A stretch of 64,000 nucleotides of DNA from Allolobophora icterica (GCA_963556255.1 OY744616.1:4266898-4330897), one strand, 5' to 3'; shown: positions 1 to 10,984, counted from the stretch's first letter. Made by a program: numbers and translations. Notes: a model not told the origin generated them from the letters alone.

Positions 1-329
1 AGGCCCCTGTTACGTCACTTCAGTTATGGAAAAAGTCTACTGTTATTACGTTTATTGTTACGTCATTCTTATTGTTAAAACGTTCATTATTTTTAATCTC
101 AGATCAAACAACATTCTCCGAAGCTGGATTATATATAGATTGGATTGTTGGATTTCGACCCAGTTGATCCTATTCCAACTAACCTCACCTTTCGTTCTCT
201 AGCCTTATATCTGACTAACCTTAACAGGCGATGCCTTTATTTTTTAACTTATCTTTTTGTATCTTACCTCAGCTTACCTTACCCTACCTTAAAATAACTT
301 GCTTTGTATATATAGTAGCCACGCTTACT

Positions 330-545
330 ATTCCCACTACAACTGCTATCACCTCTATTACCCACTTCTACTACTGCTTCTACTACAACTACCAGTACTA
401 ATACTAATACTAGTACTACTTCTGCTTCTACTACTGCTTTGCTACTACTATTACTACTACACCTACTACTACTACTTCTACTACAACTACTACTTCTACT
501 GCTACTAATATTACTACTACTTCCTCTACTTCTGCTACAGCAACT
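330..545. repeat. Degenerate (ACT/CTA)n trinucleotide tract
   Basis: Imperfect run of CTA/ACT-type triplets with interspersed GCT. It gives long low-complexity frames on both strands (Tyr/Leu or Val/Glu rich) that are not genes. The flanking bases 1-330 and 545-900 hold no feature I recognise. Confidence 0.85.
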
Positions 546-904
546 ACTAAATCACCCGGAACTGCATTCCAGATCGTGTTTTCGCAGCAAATGAATCTCT
601 TGGGTCGTGCGCCAACATACACAAACATGCGCGCACGCATGCGCACACAGGGCCACATACTGAGTTAATTATAGCGCTGACGTCATCGTTCCCCTCGCAG
701 TCGACGTGTGGCGCCACCGTCTCTGGGGTCGGAACCACGGTCCACTTAGCTGAGGCCCTCTGGTGGCCTCGGGGTTAGACGGGACACGTTGACAGGCAGG
801 CAGCGTTCAATTTGCAAATGCCATCAGTGTTATTAGATTTTAATTTTTTATGTGGCAAAACTGGAAAACATGGATTGATGGAAACGCCTCCAGCTTCGGA
901 GAAT

Positions 905-1285
905 TCTGCTATTAATACTACTAAGTGCGTTGAAGCAACTGAGGAATAGGCCTACTGCTAGGTGTGTTGAATCCAATTACTAATACTACTAAGTGTGCTG
1001 AAGCAGGCTACAACTACAACTAGGTATGTTTAAGTCAGCTACTAATGCTACTGTGTGCTGAAGCAACCATCTAATGCTACTAGGTGTGTTGTATCCAAAT
1101 ACTAATACTACATTAAATGTGCTGAAGCAACCGACTAATGCTACATGTAGCCTACTAGGTGTGTTGAATCCAAATACTAATATTACTAAGTGTGCTGAAG
1201 CAAGCAACTTATACTACTAAGTGCGTTGAAGCCAGCTACAAATACTACTCTGTTGAAGCTAGTTACTAAAACTACTAATACATAG
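905..1285. repeat. Minisatellite, imperfect ~55-65 bp unit
   Basis: The phrases 'aggtgtgttgaatccaa', 'tactaatactactaa' and 'gtgtgctgaagcaa' recur in the same order about five to six times, with indels between copies. No coding sense on either strand. Confidence 0.75.
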
Positions 1286-1439
1286 GTGGTTAGGAAATTA
1301 TGACTGTAGGCAATGTAATATAATTTGAAGTAAGGCTAGAATAGGAATTATAGGTACAGTAATTATATTTACATTGTTATTAGCTGTGGATCTACTTTAA
1401 AATGTTACCAATGTTGTCTTGATAATGCAAAGAATGCAC

Positions 1440-1900
1440 TTCGTAATGTTACATCGTAGGTTGTAAAGTCACGAATGTAATTTGGAACATTACGACTGTA
1501 GTTTGTAACGTGATGATGTACATTGTATAATGCACGAATGTCGTCTGAAATATTCCAACGTAATGTACAAATGTAGTTTGTAATGTACGAATGTAGTTTG
1601 TAATGTACGGTTGTATCTTTGCAATGTGCGAATGTAGTTTGCAATGCATGAATGTAGTTTGCAATGTACATGTAAAGTTTGCAATGTTCTCATTTATGTT
1701 GTAGGAATGTAATGTGTAATGAAGTTTTCAATGTTACCAGTGTAGTTTTAGCGCTTTAATGTAGCTATAAATATGCGAATATAGTCTGCAATATTCTAAT
1801 GTATTTTGAAATATAATAATACAGTCTGTATTGTATGAAAATGGCTGGTAATGTACGAATGTAATCTGTAATGGACGATTGTTGTCCTTAATGTACGGAT
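1440..1900. repeat. Minisatellite, ~18-20 bp unit
   Basis: Repeated 'aatgtacgaatgtagtttg' with point changes, about twenty degenerate copies, fading towards both ends. It produces overlapping minus-strand frames rich in LHYK-type residues that are repeat artefacts. Confidence 0.8.
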
Positions 1901-2139
1901 GTGTATATGTGTTTGCGATGAGTTGCTGTCCTATGATTTACGTGGTTGACATAAGAAGGAGCGGTGACAAATACGAGGGTTTGTTACGCCATGGATACTT
2001 AAGTGTAATGGCCTTAGTGTTGTTTTAGGGTGATGTTGTTGTGACGATCTGGCCAACCCCCTTCCACTTGATGCCCCCAGAGCGTCTCAACCCCCGACCG
2101 CCGACCAACGGGCGCCGGGTCTAGTGTCATCCGGTGAAC

Positions 2140-2655
2140 TAACATTCATCGTCTCCCTCTTCCTCTCTGTTTTTGTTGCTCTCTGTCTGTTCTTTGACGA
2201 CCTTTCTCTCTTTCTCTGTCGCTGTCTCTCACCCTTCTCTCTGTCGCTCTCTCTTTGTCTTTCTCTCTCTATGTATATCTGTTCTATCGCCTTTTCTCTC
2301 ACAGCTTTAGCTCTCTAGGATCTCTGGTGTTTCTCTTTCTTTATCTCTCTCTCTGCTCTCTGTCTCTGTCTCTTTGTCTGTTTATCTGTCTCTCTCTGTC
2401 TTTCCGTCTGTCTGTCTGTCTGTCTCTCTCACTGATCTCTCGCTTTATCTCTCACTGCACTAGCTCGCGGGTTTTCACCTTCTTTCCTTTCTTTCTCTGT
2501 CTTCTGTCTCTGTCTCTGTCTCTGTCTCTCCCTCTGTCTGTCTCTCTCTGTCTCTGCACCTCTCTCTGTCTCTCTCTCGTCTCTATACCTCTCTCTCCCC
2601 GTCTCTCTCTTTCTCTCTCATCGATGTCTCTCTTCCTCTCTCTCTCCGTGCTACT
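2140..2655. repeat. Pyrimidine tract (TCTC/TCTG)n
   Basis: Long CT-rich stretch with many TCTG and TCTC units. It lies directly upstream of the receptor gene. The open frames across it (Ser/Leu or Arg/Glu rich) are low-complexity artefacts. Confidence 0.85.
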
Positions 2656-3058
2656 ATCGAAGGATGGAGCGCACCGCGGCCCGCATTTCATTCTCATCCA
2701 TCGCCAGCCTGCAGCAGCAACCAAGACGTTCAGATCAACCGCATCCAGTGATACTACGGCGTTCACAGCATCAACAGCTTCCCTGCCTTTCAACCACGGC
2801 GGCCTCATACTATACGCTCTCTTGGATTATCAACCAGGAAACCGGCGCTGTAGAAGCGGAAACATCGGGTATGCATTCATCAAGACACTTATACATGTAG
2901 CGTATTTATTAAGTCGCTCTAATGCTCTGGGTGGTTGTGTAAACACACCTCTGGCGCCACCAACAGCATCGAAGTTGAATTAGAATCAATTACGGCGCAA
3001 TAGAAGTTGGATGAAGAACAATCACGACGCTATAGAAGTTGGATGAGATTCGGCCAAT

Positions 3059-4648
3059 ATGCCGACTGCTGACGGGATGTCAACAATCCCTCCCGACCCA
3101 AACACCTCTTTCGTCTGGGTCGCTGAAGACGACGAAATCTCCGAGCACCGAAGCAGGCAAGTTCCGGTCTTGAACGAGACGCTCTCGTCCGTGACCTTGA
3201 CCCCGACCGACTTCGTCCTCATCTTCGGCCTGTCTCTGATCATCGTCGCCATCTTCGTCGGCAACATCTTCGTCGTTCTCTCCGTCATCGTCTTCTGCAA
3301 GATGCGGACCCTGTCGAACGGACTGATCGCGTCCCTCGCCTCGGCCGATCTCCTTGTCGCCGTCCTGGTGCTTCCCATCAGTCTCCAGTACGAGGTTCTC
3401 GGCCGGTGGACCCTCGGTCCCTACGTCTGCGACCTGTGGATCACCTCAGACGTCTTCTGCTGCACGGCGTCGATACTCAACATCGTCGTCATCGCCATCG
3501 ACCGATACTGGTTGATCACGCGCAATGTCCGCTATACGCACGGATCGGTGTTCCCGCGGCGCAAGGTCTGCCTGACGATGCTCGGGGTTGCATGGCTGCT
3601 CGCCGCTCTCATCTCCTGCTCTCCGCTGTTCGGTTGGAGGACGGGAACGGAGAAGGCGAACCCGGAGGTGTGTCTGATCAGCCAGGATTATGGTTATACC
3701 GTCTTCTCAACGTTCAGTTCTTTCTGGCTACCACTTTTTGTCATCCTAGTCGTGTATTGTAAGATCTTCCTATTCGCACGAAAGAGGGTGATTCGACGCT
3801 CGAAACCAACCCTGATGGTGTCCGGTCCAGCGTCGACCCGGAGCGACGTCGCGGCGCCGGGCAGGGGCCGTGTTGGTCTCGGGTCCCTGAAGCAGTTGAA
3901 GCACTACGGCTCCCGCCTGCGGGATAAGTCCGCCGACAGTCTTTCACCCTCCGAGTCGACCGTCTTTCCGGTTCGATCCAAGTGCCTAGAGGTAACGAAT
4001 ACGACGCCGGACAGTCTCCAGGTTCCCGATCCGTCAGAGACCGTTTCCAGCTCCCACTTCACCTGCAGCGGAAACTACGAGACACCCGTCTTCGTCGGGA
4101 ACAGCCCACCAACTTCGGGTACCGTCGAGAACTTCGGCGAGCTGGTCTTCACGGGCAGCTACGCGGTACCCGACTTCGAAGATACGTACGGCGTGTCAAC
4201 ACCAGAAGACACCCCTCCTGGTGGTAACTGTGGAACTCCTGTAATATACGGGGCGTCGGGTACTATCTTAGCCCACCGCGCACCTGTCCCAATCACTAAC
4301 AACCGTCGGGCACCCGTCATAGGCGGGAACTATCCTGAGTTTCGAGCTGCGGCGGCCGTAGCCGCGGCGTGCGTCTCACGGAAGAGAAAGAGTCACTCGC
4401 GTCGTATCCGTCGCTCGGCCAGAACACTCGGTCTCATCATCGGCGGATTCCTCGTCTGTTGGCTGCCGTTCTTTCTCGTCGCTACGATCGCCCCTTTCTG
4501 CTCTCCCGATGAAGTACCTCGAGCCGTTCAGAGCCTTGTGCTCTGGCTCGGCTACTCCAACTCGTTGCTGAACCCTGCGATCTACGCTATCTGGGAGAAG
4601 ACCTTCCGACGGTCGTTCAGGCGTCTGAGTACTTGTGATGTCGGGTAG
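3059..4648 (+). CDS. Aminergic class A GPCR (biogenic amine receptor), single exon
   Basis: This 529-residue plasma-membrane receptor has all seven TM segments and the marks of monoamine receptors. Seen: GN with N69 (TM1), LASAD with D97 (TM2), C124 at the top of TM3 paired with C205 in extracellular loop 2, D131 at the amine-binding Asp position (3.32), DRY at 148-150 followed by W, Ser217 and Ser221 in TM5 (5.42 and 5.46), CWLPFF 467-472 in TM6, W496/Y499 and NPAIY 505-509 in TM7. TM5 serines suggest a phenolic or catechol ligand or serotonin (inference). Intracellular loop 3 is long (about 240-455) and rich in Gly, Thr and Pro, ending in a basic, Ala-rich segment. The C-tail is short with a terminal-region Cys. 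An in-frame TGA at 3044 precedes the first ATG; Met7 is an alternative start. There is no intron in the coding region, unlike the other host genes here. Octopamine, dopamine and 5-HT1-like receptors all remain possible, so no symbol is given. Confidence 0.92.
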   Translation: MPTADGMSTIPPDPNTSFVWVAEDDEISEHRSRQVPVLNETLSSVTLTPTDFVLIFGLSLIIVAIFVGNIFVVLSVIVFCKMRTLSNGLIASLASADLLVAVLVLPISLQYEVLGRWTLGPYVCDLWITSDVFCCTASILNIVVIAIDRYWLITRNVRYTHGSVFPRRKVCLTMLGVAWLLAALISCSPLFGWRTGTEKANPEVCLISQDYGYTVFSTFSSFWLPLFVILVVYCKIFLFARKRVIRRSKPTLMVSGPASTRSDVAAPGRGRVGLGSLKQLKHYGSRLRDKSADSLSPSESTVFPVRSKCLEVTNTTPDSLQVPDPSETVSSSHFTCSGNYETPVFVGNSPPTSGTVENFGELVFTGSYAVPDFEDTYGVSTPEDTPPGGNCGTPVIYGASGTILAHRAPVPITNNRRAPVIGGNYPEFRAAAAVAAACVSRKRKSHSRRIRRSARTLGLIIGGFLVCWLPFFLVATIAPFCSPDEVPRAVQSLVLWLGYSNSLLNPAIYAIWEKTFRRSFRRLSTCDVG

Positions 4649-5135
4649 ACTGGGCTAATGATAGAACCTACGGACTGTTCGTGTGACATCATCTGCGTAA
4701 CTGCAGGATCTGTGATATGTGAGGCTGACGACAGCGGCTGAATGGGAGACCTGCGTACATCTGTAATGTAAACAAAAGACTCTAGCTTCTACGCCTCCTT
4801 GCAAGACACTGTGACGTGATCGACGGGTTAGTCAGCTGAGGTGCAAGACACCTTTTAAACACTGAATTGTGTTTGTAACTTGTAATTTGTAAACCTAATT
4901 TCTAACTTGTAATTGTAACTTTTAATATGTAACTGTGACTGTGATTGTTATTGTGATAACATAACATAACATAACATAACATAATTCTTTATTGACCTTC
5001 CGACGTGATTGCAACTCTAATTATAATTTGTATCACTTATGAATAAGCTGATTCCTGCAACTTAGCTTTCCTGGGCACTGTCGAAATCTCAAGATTACGT
5101 TTATGATGACATTGACCGTGTTCTAAAACAGAGTG
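4649..5135. other. 3' flank of receptor gene; (ACATA)n block
   Basis: No further coding sequence. At 4955-4985 an ATAAC/ACATA pentanucleotide run is followed by 'attctttattgac', which on the minus strand resembles the end of a LINE (ATAAAGA plus a short tandem tail). I could not identify a clear polyadenylation signal for the receptor. Confidence 0.4.
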
Positions 5136-5136
5136 G

Positions 5137-5440
5137 TCGGGTTAAAACTTGAAAACATGGGGCATTGTAAAATATTTTGTGTTTCGGATTCAGTTTTCAT
5201 GGTCTTCCTAGGATTGATCACACATCTGCCTTCATTCAGAACACACTCCACTGGCTTCCTATGCCTTAGGCTCAGAGCATCCAGTTCAAAGACGCGGGAG
5301 GAGTGAGTTATAGTGCGATCCTTCCAAGTAAAATCTGGATCTAGGAGTTGAGCCAGATAGCTGCTGGGAACTATTGCCCCACGTGTTATCGTGTCTAGCC
5401 ATAAGTGGGTGTCTGCGCTCAATGTTTAAATAGCGGGTTA
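5137..5440 (+). pseudogene. CR1/L2-like LINE RT C-terminal remnant
   Basis: The plus strand reads RIDHTSAFIQNTLHWLP and then, after a stop, SIQF. This matches the thumb/C-terminal region of CR1/L2-type RTs, which typically has RI.HI.P.L..LHWLPV..RI.FK. Stops and frameshifts follow. A short piece at 5,468-5,515 (tagctccacttcaagaaagg...) is the end of a different repeat that also appears near 19,090 and 56,480. Confidence 0.6.
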
Positions 5441-5777
5441 GATATTTGGATATTACGATTGTAATTGTAATTGAAATTATATAGCTCCACTTCAAGAAAG
5501 GCTTGTCAGAGGAGCTCGATGTTCTGTGATTACAGATGATGCAATCCCTGTTTATCCAGTGTGTAGCTCAGGTCTCTTCCGTACACGACACATCTTTCCC
5601 GATTTCCACCTATGCTGATATACAGCGCTGCCTGCCTTTTAGTCTTTGACATCTATGATTCACTGTTGGACTTCGATTTGTGGCTTTTCTTCCACTGCGA
5701 ATCAACTATCAATTTCTGCTGAGTACAATGCAATAGCGGCGCTTTATAAGCTGCAATAGAACTTGACGCGCAGCGTA

Positions 5778-5940
5778 AATGTGCGTCGTTGTAACATGTG
5801 CGTCCTTGTAACATGTGCGTCGTTGTACCATGTGCGTCGTTGTAACATGTGCGTCCTTGTAACATGTGCGTCCTTGTAACATGTGCGTCGTTGTAACATG
5901 TGCGTCGTTGTAACATGTGCGTCGTTGTAACATGTGCGTG
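5778..5940. repeat. 17-bp minisatellite, ~10 copies
   Basis: Unit 'atgtgcgtcgttgtaac', with a cgt-cgt / cgt-cct variant. Because 17 is not a multiple of three, the same peptide pattern (CYNDAHVTTTHML) recurs in all three minus-strand frames, showing the frames are artefacts. Confidence 0.9.
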
Positions 5941-6564
5941 TTTTGACGCGGGGAGTCACATGTGTGTTGTAAAAGCGTGGAATAACTAACACTATTTGTG
6001 CAAAACTATATTTTCTGTTTCTGATTAAAGATTAATGACTAAAGATTACTTACTTATAATTGATTATAATTGACTGGGTTTTTTAGTAAAACTTCTGCCA
6101 GGACAATACAAGAGACGGTTAGTGTAATTCAACACTGTTATGTGTTTCAGGAGTAGTCATGATGGGGCTCCACACAATGTTCAGATATATGTATATGCGT
6201 ACGTCTCTGCGTGGGCCTTTTTATTATGATTTGCAGTGCATTGGTGTATTGCAATGCGTTCCACTATGTTCCGCATCATCATAGTATGTTCCACAATGTT
6301 CCGTGACATGTCAACTTGTCCAACTAAGCTTTAAGTAACGACGCCGTTTCTTAGTGCTATGTAATGCATCAGTGCATTGCAACGCGTTCCACTATTTTCT
6401 ACAGGACTTGATGCGGTCCACTACGTTGCATGAAATTCAATGTGTTCCACTTGGAATGTTTCAGTGCAATACGGTGATGATTTTAAAATATGTCTTATAT
6501 GTCAATTTAATGACTTCCACGTAGTTCTACCGTGAATTTGGACCAGTCCAGTAACTGTATATTA

Positions 6565-6915
6565 TTGGTCACCGTGTTCCATCCGTATATATTTTATCGG
6601 TTGGCACTGTTTTGAAGGTGTCTAAGATGAGCGCTATAACTAATACGTGGATCCAGAGTTCGACCCAGAGTTTAACAATAATATCTTAACGAAATTATTT
6701 CGAAAAGTTTTCTTTCTTCGACATAAATGAATAATGTTACGTCGTGTCCCATTCTTATATAGCTTCGGTTGCTTTTATTTTAAAGGTGTTTAAGCGAGCG
6801 TTCTTACTAATCGGCGACCATAATTCCACCTATATATAGCATTGAATTATACCGATCTAAAGATGTCCAAGGCGAGCTTCCTATCCAACTGACTACCCAC
6901 GTGTTCCATTATTTG
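6565..6915. repeat. Three tandem copies of the TATATA/AAAGGTGT module
   Basis: Three successive units of about 80-130 bp each contain a TATATA-like box, then 'ttttaaaggtgtttaag' or a variant, then 'gcgagcg' or 'gagcgct', and a 'cgtgttcca' junction. The same module recurs elsewhere in the window (see findings). Its nature is unknown; it has no coding capacity. Confidence 0.6.
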
Positions 6916-7309
6916 AACGGAATCTTGTTTACTGCATACGTTTAGCCGTGTTTTCACGTTCCCTACTGCGCTTCATAGTGCTCTTATGTACTACAGGAGA
7001 AGTGATGATAGAACGCCACACAAATGTTTAGAAGTATGTATGCGTACGTGTATGTATGTGTGTGTACCGTTCAGTGTTGTTCGAGGCCGTGTAGGTCGTG
7101 TTGCATTCCTGTGCAGTTCAATCGGTCTGTGAAATAGCAAACAACAGGTGGCAGAGCATTAGACCGTGTGTCGTTTATCAATCACTCGCGGATATGAAAT
7201 CCGTTCAGGAATCAGTTTGTTTCTCAGACGAAAAAATCTTCATAGCATATTTCTTTTCTTGGCTGACTTTTAATTTCTCACTTTTTATACAAAAATAAAT
7301 TGGATTTAA

Positions 7310-7590
7310 AGTCTTGTGGTTAGCATGATTTACAAGCAACCGAAAGGTCGTGGGTTCAAATTTCACTCAGGGCAGAAATTTCTCTCGGGATTTCTGCTCA
7401 ACCTGCGGAACCTAGCCAACTGAGCTGTATTACGCATACTGACCGTAGACTCTTGGTGAGAAGATGAGACGGCGAGGGAGAGGAACTGGCCACCCGTCCT
7501 CATATGCCGAGGCTGAGAAAATGAAGTCGCTAGCACTTCTCGAGAATATATTATGGGACTGCTCTGAATTTTTATGCACATAAATCGTTG
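7310..7590 (+). repeat. tRNA-derived SINE, family 1 (copy 1)
   Basis: The head has a box-A-like 'cttgtggttagcatg' and a box-B-like 'gtgggttcaaatttcac', typical of a tRNA-derived pol III promoter. The body contains 'agggcagaaatt', 'gatttctgctcaacctgcg', 'gaggaactggccacccgtcctcatatgc' (in parts) and 'gaagtcgctagcac', shared with copies at 49,437, 54,380 and 59,005. The end is 'gggactgctctga'. Confidence 0.75.
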
Positions 7591-7607
7591 AGAGAATCGG
7601 GCAACAG

Positions 7608-8100
7608 ATGAACAACAACAACAACAACAACACCAACAACAACAACAACACCAGACAACAGAGGCAACGCAGACAACGACCGACAGACAACGGAAGTCGA
7701 TGCTAATCAGAGCCATTGATCTCAACCGATTGACAGTATTGATCCGGAAGAAGGAGGAAAGCTGTAACACGAGGAGGAGGATCAGGAGGAGGATGAGGAA
7801 GAGAAGGAAGAGGAGGTAGAGGAGGAGGAGAAGGAAGAAGAAAAATTGTAGGAGGAGGAGGAGGAAGAGGTGCAGCAGGAGAAGGAGGATGAGGTAGAGG
7901 AGGAGGAAGAGGCGGAGGAGGGAGAAGAGGAAGAGAAGGAGCAGGAGGGAGGAACTTGGAGGAAGAGAAGGAATAGGAAGCGCAGGATCGGAGGGAAATG
8001 GATGACTTAGGAGGAGGAGGAGGAGGAAGAGCAGGAGGAGCAGAAGGAAGAGAAAGAGATGAAGTGGAGGAGGAGAAGAAAGAGGGAGAAGAAGACGAGT
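7608..8100. repeat. (AAC)n then purine (GGA/GAA) tract
   Basis: An AAC run at 7,610-7,665 is followed by about 340 bp of AGG/GGA/GAA purine sequence from 7,755. Low-complexity Glu/Arg frames only. Confidence 0.85.
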
Positions 8101-8104
8101 AGAA

Positions 8105-8548
8105 GCATTATAAGTAGTGTTTGTTTGTGCATGGCGTCGTGTAATGCAGGTCTGGTTATAGCGTCGTGTAATGTAGGTCTTGGTATAGCGTCGTGTAATG
8201 TTTGTTTGTGCATAACTTCGTGTAATGTAGGTCTGGGTATAGCGTCGTGTAATGTAGGTCTGGGTATAGCGTCGTGTAATGTAGGTCTGGGTATAGCGTC
8301 GTGTAATGTAGGTCTGGGTATAGCGTCGTGTAGTGTAGGTCTGGGTATAACGTCGTGTAATGTAGGTCTGGATATAGCGTCATGTAATGTAAGTGTAGAT
8401 GAAGTGTCATGTAATGCAGGCCTAGGTACAGCGTCGTGTAATGTAGGTCTGGGTAAAGCGTCATGTAGTGTATGTCTGGGTATAGAGTCGTGTAGTTCAG
8501 GTCTGGGAATAGCGTCGTGTAAATTAATGTAGGTCTGGGAATAGCGTC
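8105..8548. repeat. 27-bp minisatellite, ~16 copies
   Basis: Unit 'gcgtcgtgtaatgtaggtc' plus 'tgggtata' (27 bp). As the unit is nine codons, both strands stay open: plus reads repeated ASCNVGLGI, minus repeated LHYTTLYPD. Copies vary by substitutions not biased to third positions, so I read it as a satellite and not a protein. Confidence 0.85.
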
Positions 8549-9011
8549 GTGTAGTGCAGTGCAGCGTACGCTTCTAGGCGTCTTTCGATGGCGCTAGGTC
8601 GTCCGCGTGACCTTTCGCATTCTGCGGTGACGTTGGATCGCCGTCGCCATGGTAACAGTAATTTTGACCGCGATAACAATAGCCATTAGGAACAATGAGC
8701 GTTGTAGTAAACTTAATTGGAACGGCAATAAATTCCAATGGCTTCGGTATTTTTATCACCGCGTTATTTCTGAAAATAAAAGCATTTTTTACTAAACCTA
8801 TATCGGTCACAGTCGGTCGCCTTAGAAAGCTTCTGGTGCTTCCGAATAAACCAGTGCCTACCAAAGGCAAACACTGATGAAACCTCACACATTTCTCTGG
8901 TTATAGAGCACGTCTAGTTTCCTGTGGATTAAATCAGATACTGCTGCAAAAGGCCACACTGGAATTCGCATTATTGATAACAGTATTTTACGAATTTTTA
9001 TTATTATTATT

Positions 9012-10425
9012 AATGAGCTTTTATATAGCGCCCCTTCAAGGTTATCTACTCAGGAGCGCTCCTAGTCCAACCACGGCTAAAGAGAGTAGTTTTTAAGTTT
9101 GCAAGAAACAAGGTAGAGTGAGTCATAGGGACCAGGCGAAGTGCAACAGGAAGGCCATTCCAGGTTGCAGGTCCAGCGACCGAAAAAGAACGTCGCTGCA
9201 TAATGGCTGTCCGCGTGCGGGGGACCAATAGCTCGGCCTGGTCAGCCGAGCGAAGAGCAGATCTCCGCAAGACCCCCGAGGTAGAGCGACACAACTCCCG
9301 CAGGTATGGGGGAGCAAGTCCCTCTAGACAACGCCTAACCAGTGCAGAGACCCTATAGGCGATCCGCAGCGGGAAAGGGAGCCAGTGCAGAACATCCCGC
9401 ATATAAAGAGAAACCTGGCCAAATCTGGGGATGCGACCAATAAGACGTGCGGCTGCACGCAAAACCCGGTCCAAACACCCAAGGCGGGCAGCTGGGAGGC
9501 CAGCATAAAGGGCGCTACAGTAGTCCAGACGGGAAACCACAAACGCATGGACAAGGGTAGAAGCAGCTGCCTGCGTCAGAGTGCGGGAGACTACCCTTAA
9601 CTGACGAAGTTGATAATAAGAGTCCCGACAAAGCAAATTAATATGTCGCATGAATGTGAGCTCTTGATCCAGAATTACACCAAGATCACGTACTGAGGAG
9701 GCAAAGGAAACCCAGGGAAATTCAAGTGCCAGACCCTCAATGTTAATTTTTGCAAGCTGTTGGCGCGTACCAAACCAGATATATTGGGTCTTTGCCGGGT
9801 TTAACCGTAGACGGTTTGAGGACATCCAGGCCTCCAAATTCCCCACGACTCGGGCGATCTCTCGAACTGCAGCAGCAGCAGCCAATGGTGAGCAGTGGAC
9901 ATACGCTTGGAGGTCATCCGCGTAGGACTGACTTAAGACTGCACTGGCCGCCAAGAGGGGACCAAGGTCAGCAGTATAGAGTATGTACAATAGGGGACCC
10001 AAAACAGAGCCCTGGGGCAGGCCAAATGGAGCAGGAACCCAGGGTGACCTAGCAGACCCACAAGCCACAATGCAAGAGCGGTCCTGAAGGTATGAGGTAA
10101 GCCAGTCAAGAAAATTTCCAGAGAGACCATAGGAGGTAGAGAGGCGTGTCAAAAGAATAGTATGATCAACTGTATCGAATGCAGCGCTTACATCGAACAG
10201 TGCCAATAGAGTAACCTGTGACTTATCAATGGCCCCATAAATGTCCGAGAGGAGGCGTACCAACAAGGTCTCAGTAGAGTGACCTTTCCGAAAGCCCGAC
10301 TGGTAAGTTGGTAAAAGGTCATTCTTATCAAGGTGGACAGTAAGCTGAGTAGCTACTACCTTTTCAATAATTTTAGAGATAAAAGACACATTAGCTATAG
10401 GTCTAAAGTTATTATGGTACTAGTT
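9012..10425 (-). mobile_element. 5'-truncated CR1/L2-like LINE (family A)
   Basis: A non-LTR retrotransposon copy that keeps the RT and the 3' end. The minus-strand tail reads GGGGCGCTATATAAAAGC followed by a few ATT units, the style of 3' end seen in many CR1/L2-like elements of aquatic animals. The 5' break is at about 10,425, where the RT frame (NFRPIANVSFISK) meets an ATAGTA-rich tract. The endonuclease is absent. Another truncated copy of the same 3' region lies at 60,930-61,150. Confidence 0.85.
9046..10389 (-). CDS. LINE reverse transcriptase (partial, open)
   Basis: 447 codons without a stop. Motifs in order (residues of this frame): FISKIIEKVV near the start (the frame remains open upstream to PIAN), FDVSAAFDTVDH with the first catalytic Asp, LPQGSVLGPLLY, SYADDLQAYV with the catalytic DD, LRLNPAKTQ, then the C-terminal DYCSALYAGLP, WNGLP and the LTTLF...RGW end of CR1/L2 proteins. 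It would copy LINE RNA at the target site, but the N-terminal endonuclease is missing, so this copy is a dead-on-arrival fragment. The lack of stops suggests a fairly young insertion. Confidence 0.88.
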   Translation of the reverse strand: MSFISKIIEKVVATQLTVHLDKNDLLPTYQSGFRKGHSTETLLVRLLSDIYGAIDKSQVTLLALFDVSAAFDTVDHTILLTRLSTSYGLSGNFLDWLTSYLQDRSCIVACGSARSPWVPAPFGLPQGSVLGPLLYILYTADLGPLLAASAVLSQSYADDLQAYVHCSPLAAAAAVREIARVVGNLEAWMSSNRLRLNPAKTQYIWFGTRQQLAKINIEGLALEFPWVSFASSVRDLGVILDQELTFMRHINLLCRDSYYQLRQLRVVSRTLTQAAASTLVHAFVVSRLDYCSALYAGLPAARLGCLDRVLRAAARLIGRIPRFGQVSLYMRDVLHWLPFPLRIAYRVSALVRRCLEGLAPPYLRELCRSTSGVLRRSALRSADQAELLVPRTRTAIMQRRSFSVAGPATWNGLPVALRLVPMTHSTLFLANLKTTLFSRGWTRSAPE

Positions 10426-10590
10426 ATGACAATAGTGATTGTAATAGTAACTGCAATAGTTACCGATATAGTAATGGAAATAGTAACACGAAGAGTAATC
10501 CTAATTGTAAATGATAATGTAATTCTTGTAGTAGTAAGTGTAATAGTAACGGTGATGGTATTAGTAGTAGCAACGGTGTTAGTTTTTTAA
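10426..10590. repeat. (ATAGTA/GTAATA)n tract
   Basis: Short imperfect repeat 'taatagtaac' with AT-rich variants directly at the 5' break of the LINE. No coding content. Confidence 0.6.
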
Positions 10591-10984
10591 AAGTGACCTT
10601 GAAGAACTGGCAGAACACAATGGATTCCAATTTCCATGATATTAATAACTCCTCAACGAAAGCGAAAAGTTGAAACAAGTCTGAACGCTACAGACAAGAC
10701 GTGGTTCCCAACCTTGTTATGAGCAAGGCAACCTTACAAGAAGTTATTAGATCAACAAAACCTGGTCTTAATTTCTGTACGTCAGTTCTTTAGCTTAACG
10801 AGCAACGTTCCTTGTTTTCAACCGAAGTGTTGCGACCATTTCCACACTACTTTAAGTTTTAACGAATAGTCAGAGGCCTATGCCAATAACGATAATCAGT
10901 AGCTTTCCGCATCTTTTACCCTTTCTGCCATCTGCGGCACCACTAGAGCAGATTCAGGGTAACCTTGGGTACCGCGACAATCAG

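Noticed and set aside
5653..5992. Possible CRISPR-like array of ten short repeats
   Set aside because: The 17-bp units are contiguous with no unique spacers and the context is an animal genome; it is a minisatellite.
8059..8532. 157-codon frame with regular ASCNVGLGI repeats, like a small Cys-rich repeat protein
   Set aside because: The 27-bp DNA unit keeps both strands open, substitutions show no codon-position bias and no start, splice or neighbour supports a gene.
9385..10052. Plus-strand frames at 9,385, 9,740 and 9,750
   Set aside because: Shadows of the minus-strand LINE reverse transcriptase.
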